The position numbers and the translations under genes were made by a program. A stretch of 64,000 nucleotides of DNA from Anabaena azotica FACHB-119 (GTDB taxonomy: Bacteria; Cyanobacteriota; Cyanobacteriia; Cyanobacteriales; Nostocaceae), in assembly GCF_014697625.1 (NCBI RefSeq), contig NZ_JACJSG010000017.1, forward strand, positions 85,991 through 149,990. The letters are read 5' to 3'. The first letter of the stretch is position 1; each line of letters starts with the position of its first letter. The notes below the pieces were generated by a model, which was not told the origin of the DNA, searched no databases, and saw only the letters and a program-made list of their open reading frames with translations. Positions 63,210 to 64,000 of this stretch are shown here, one piece after another.

Positions 63210-63908
63210 CTACTTAAATATAGATGGCAGGATGCTAGGAGCTAACCATAAACCGTAACCGATAAATCCAAACAGGGCTGTGATGAAAATAGTGAGGATG
63301 TAGCTGATACAAATTAGCAAACCATCAGATTCAATTGTGGCGATCGCCAGTAATAAAATACCTACAGTAGGAATCGGGTTAGTGAAGGGAATGGGTGAAA
63401 TGAGTAAGATTGTCAACCAAGAGATACAAAACCCATTAACTCGCCAAGTTAGAGGATGATGAGCAATTTTTCCTAACCGGGGACGAGCGATTTTCTCTAC
63501 AACTTTGGTAACACGCCGCAAATTTTGCAGGAGAAACTGAGCAAAAGGACGGGGAAACTTATAGTGAGCGATTTTTTTAGGTAGCCAAGGCGATCGCTTA
63601 CCCAAAAGCATTTGTACCGATAATATCAAACAAGCCGCACCAAAAGGCCCAGTTGCTCCCGGTGGCATAGGAAACAAAAAAGGTAAAACGAGTAATGCAA
63701 TAACTAAGCTAAAACCCCGTTCCGAAGTTTCCGCCAAAATATCGCCCAGTGTCAGGTGCTGTTCGGCTAACCGTTGCAGCAATGACTTAATTTCTTGAGA
63801 GAAACTCAAACGTGTTTGCCGTGAGTTGATGTGAACTGCCACAGTATCCCACCAGATATAACTCAATAAACATGAAATACAAATGCACCGATACTTTTTC
63901 GCTAACAT
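63210..63908 (-). CDS. ExoD-family membrane protein
   Basis: Up to 232 residues; a GTG at 63840-63842 (VAVHINSRQTRLSFSQEIKS) is an attractive alternative start, since the first 22 residues look unlike the family. The protein has the ExoD arrangement: a soluble helical start with TLGDILAETSERGFSLVIAL, a first hydrophobic pair with PFLFPMPPGATGPFGAACL, then a basic loop (LQNLRRVTKVVEKIARPRLG) and three more membrane segments with ISPIPFTNPIPTVGILLLAI. ExoD proteins were first linked to exopolysaccharide production in rhizobia; the biochemical role is unknown. It stands alone. Confidence 0.8.
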   Translation of the reverse strand: MLAKKYRCICISCLLSYIWWDTVAVHINSRQTRLSFSQEIKSLLQRLAEQHLTLGDILAETSERGFSLVIALLVLPFLFPMPPGATGPFGAACLILSVQMLLGKRSPWLPKKIAHYKFPRPFAQFLLQNLRRVTKVVEKIARPRLGKIAHHPLTWRVNGFCISWLTILLISPIPFTNPIPTVGILLLAIATIESDGLLICISYILTIFITALFGFIGYGLWLAPSILPSIFK

Positions 63909-64000
63909 TCATTAACAAATACACTCACGGAGTGAGGGCGTATCAACCAATGCACGAAGGAAAATCCCCCGCGCACCATTTAGATCCCGACTCATCACTT
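63909..64000. other. Right window edge
   Basis: About 90 bp upstream of the ExoD-like gene with nothing recognisable. Confidence 0.4.

Overview
The window comes from a filamentous, heterocyst-forming cyanobacterium (Nostocales, Nostoc/Anabaena type). The HIP1 octamer GCGATCGC is scattered throughout. There is a CP12 gene and a CpcT-type phycobiliprotein lyase gene. A whole heterocyst glycolipid (HGL) island is present, collinear as far as I remember with the all5338 to all5359 region of Nostoc sp. PCC 7120. Intergenic DNA is full of heptanucleotide-type tandem repeats (STRRs) and small inverted-repeat elements, as is typical of the group.

Layout. (1) Positions 1-8631, minus strand: a BMP-type nucleoside ABC transporter (lipoprotein, double ATPase, partial permease). 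It is interleaved with accessory genes: a zeta-toxin-like kinase and its small partner, an antitoxin whose RelE-like toxin is broken, and a NACHT-ATPase with 15 near-identical HEAT repeats plus a small companion protein. (2) 8887-27393: hetI (plus strand), then on the minus strand hetN, hglB, a PfaD-like reductase gene, hglC, hglD, a ketoreductase/dehydratase gene and hglE, read in the order hglE to hetN. (3) 27654-30157: a small unknown gene and a ParB-like protein with a degenerate methyltransferase domain. (4) 30702-39497, plus strand: hgdB, hgdC, hgdA (glycolipid export and deposition), a DUF2141 gene, two tandem glycosyltransferases and hglT. (5) 40106-49397: a TPR protein, cpcT, a cAMP phosphodiesterase, tRNA-Cys, small genes, bioF, a RelE-type toxin-antitoxin pair, ruvA and sucrose-phosphate phosphatase. 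(6) 49601-64000: a frameshifted membrane protein gene, xseB, a phytochrome/response-regulator relic next to a large hybrid histidine kinase, a DUF6883 gene split by a MITE, guaA, cbiD, two small conserved proteins, CP12, a FIST protein, a second metallophosphoesterase and an ExoD-like protein.

How the parts fit. HetI would load phosphopantetheine on the acyl carrier domains of HglE and HglB. HglE, the KR/DH protein, HglD, HglC and the PfaD-like enzyme resemble a polyunsaturated-fatty-acid-type synthase building the long polyhydroxylated chain. HglB would release it reductively as an alcohol. HglT glycosylates it, and HgdB/HgdC with HgdA are needed to deposit it in the heterocyst envelope. HetN supplies the RGSGR pattern signal.

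Most notable: a 111-bp MITE present three times with perfect 8-bp target duplications, one copy splitting a gene and one nested inside another repeat element; a chimeric phytochrome/response-regulator relic; the NACHT-HEAT gene pair whose two proteins share a terminal motif; and several decayed toxin-type loci. All functional calls come from reading protein sequences and from memory of families; no searches were run.
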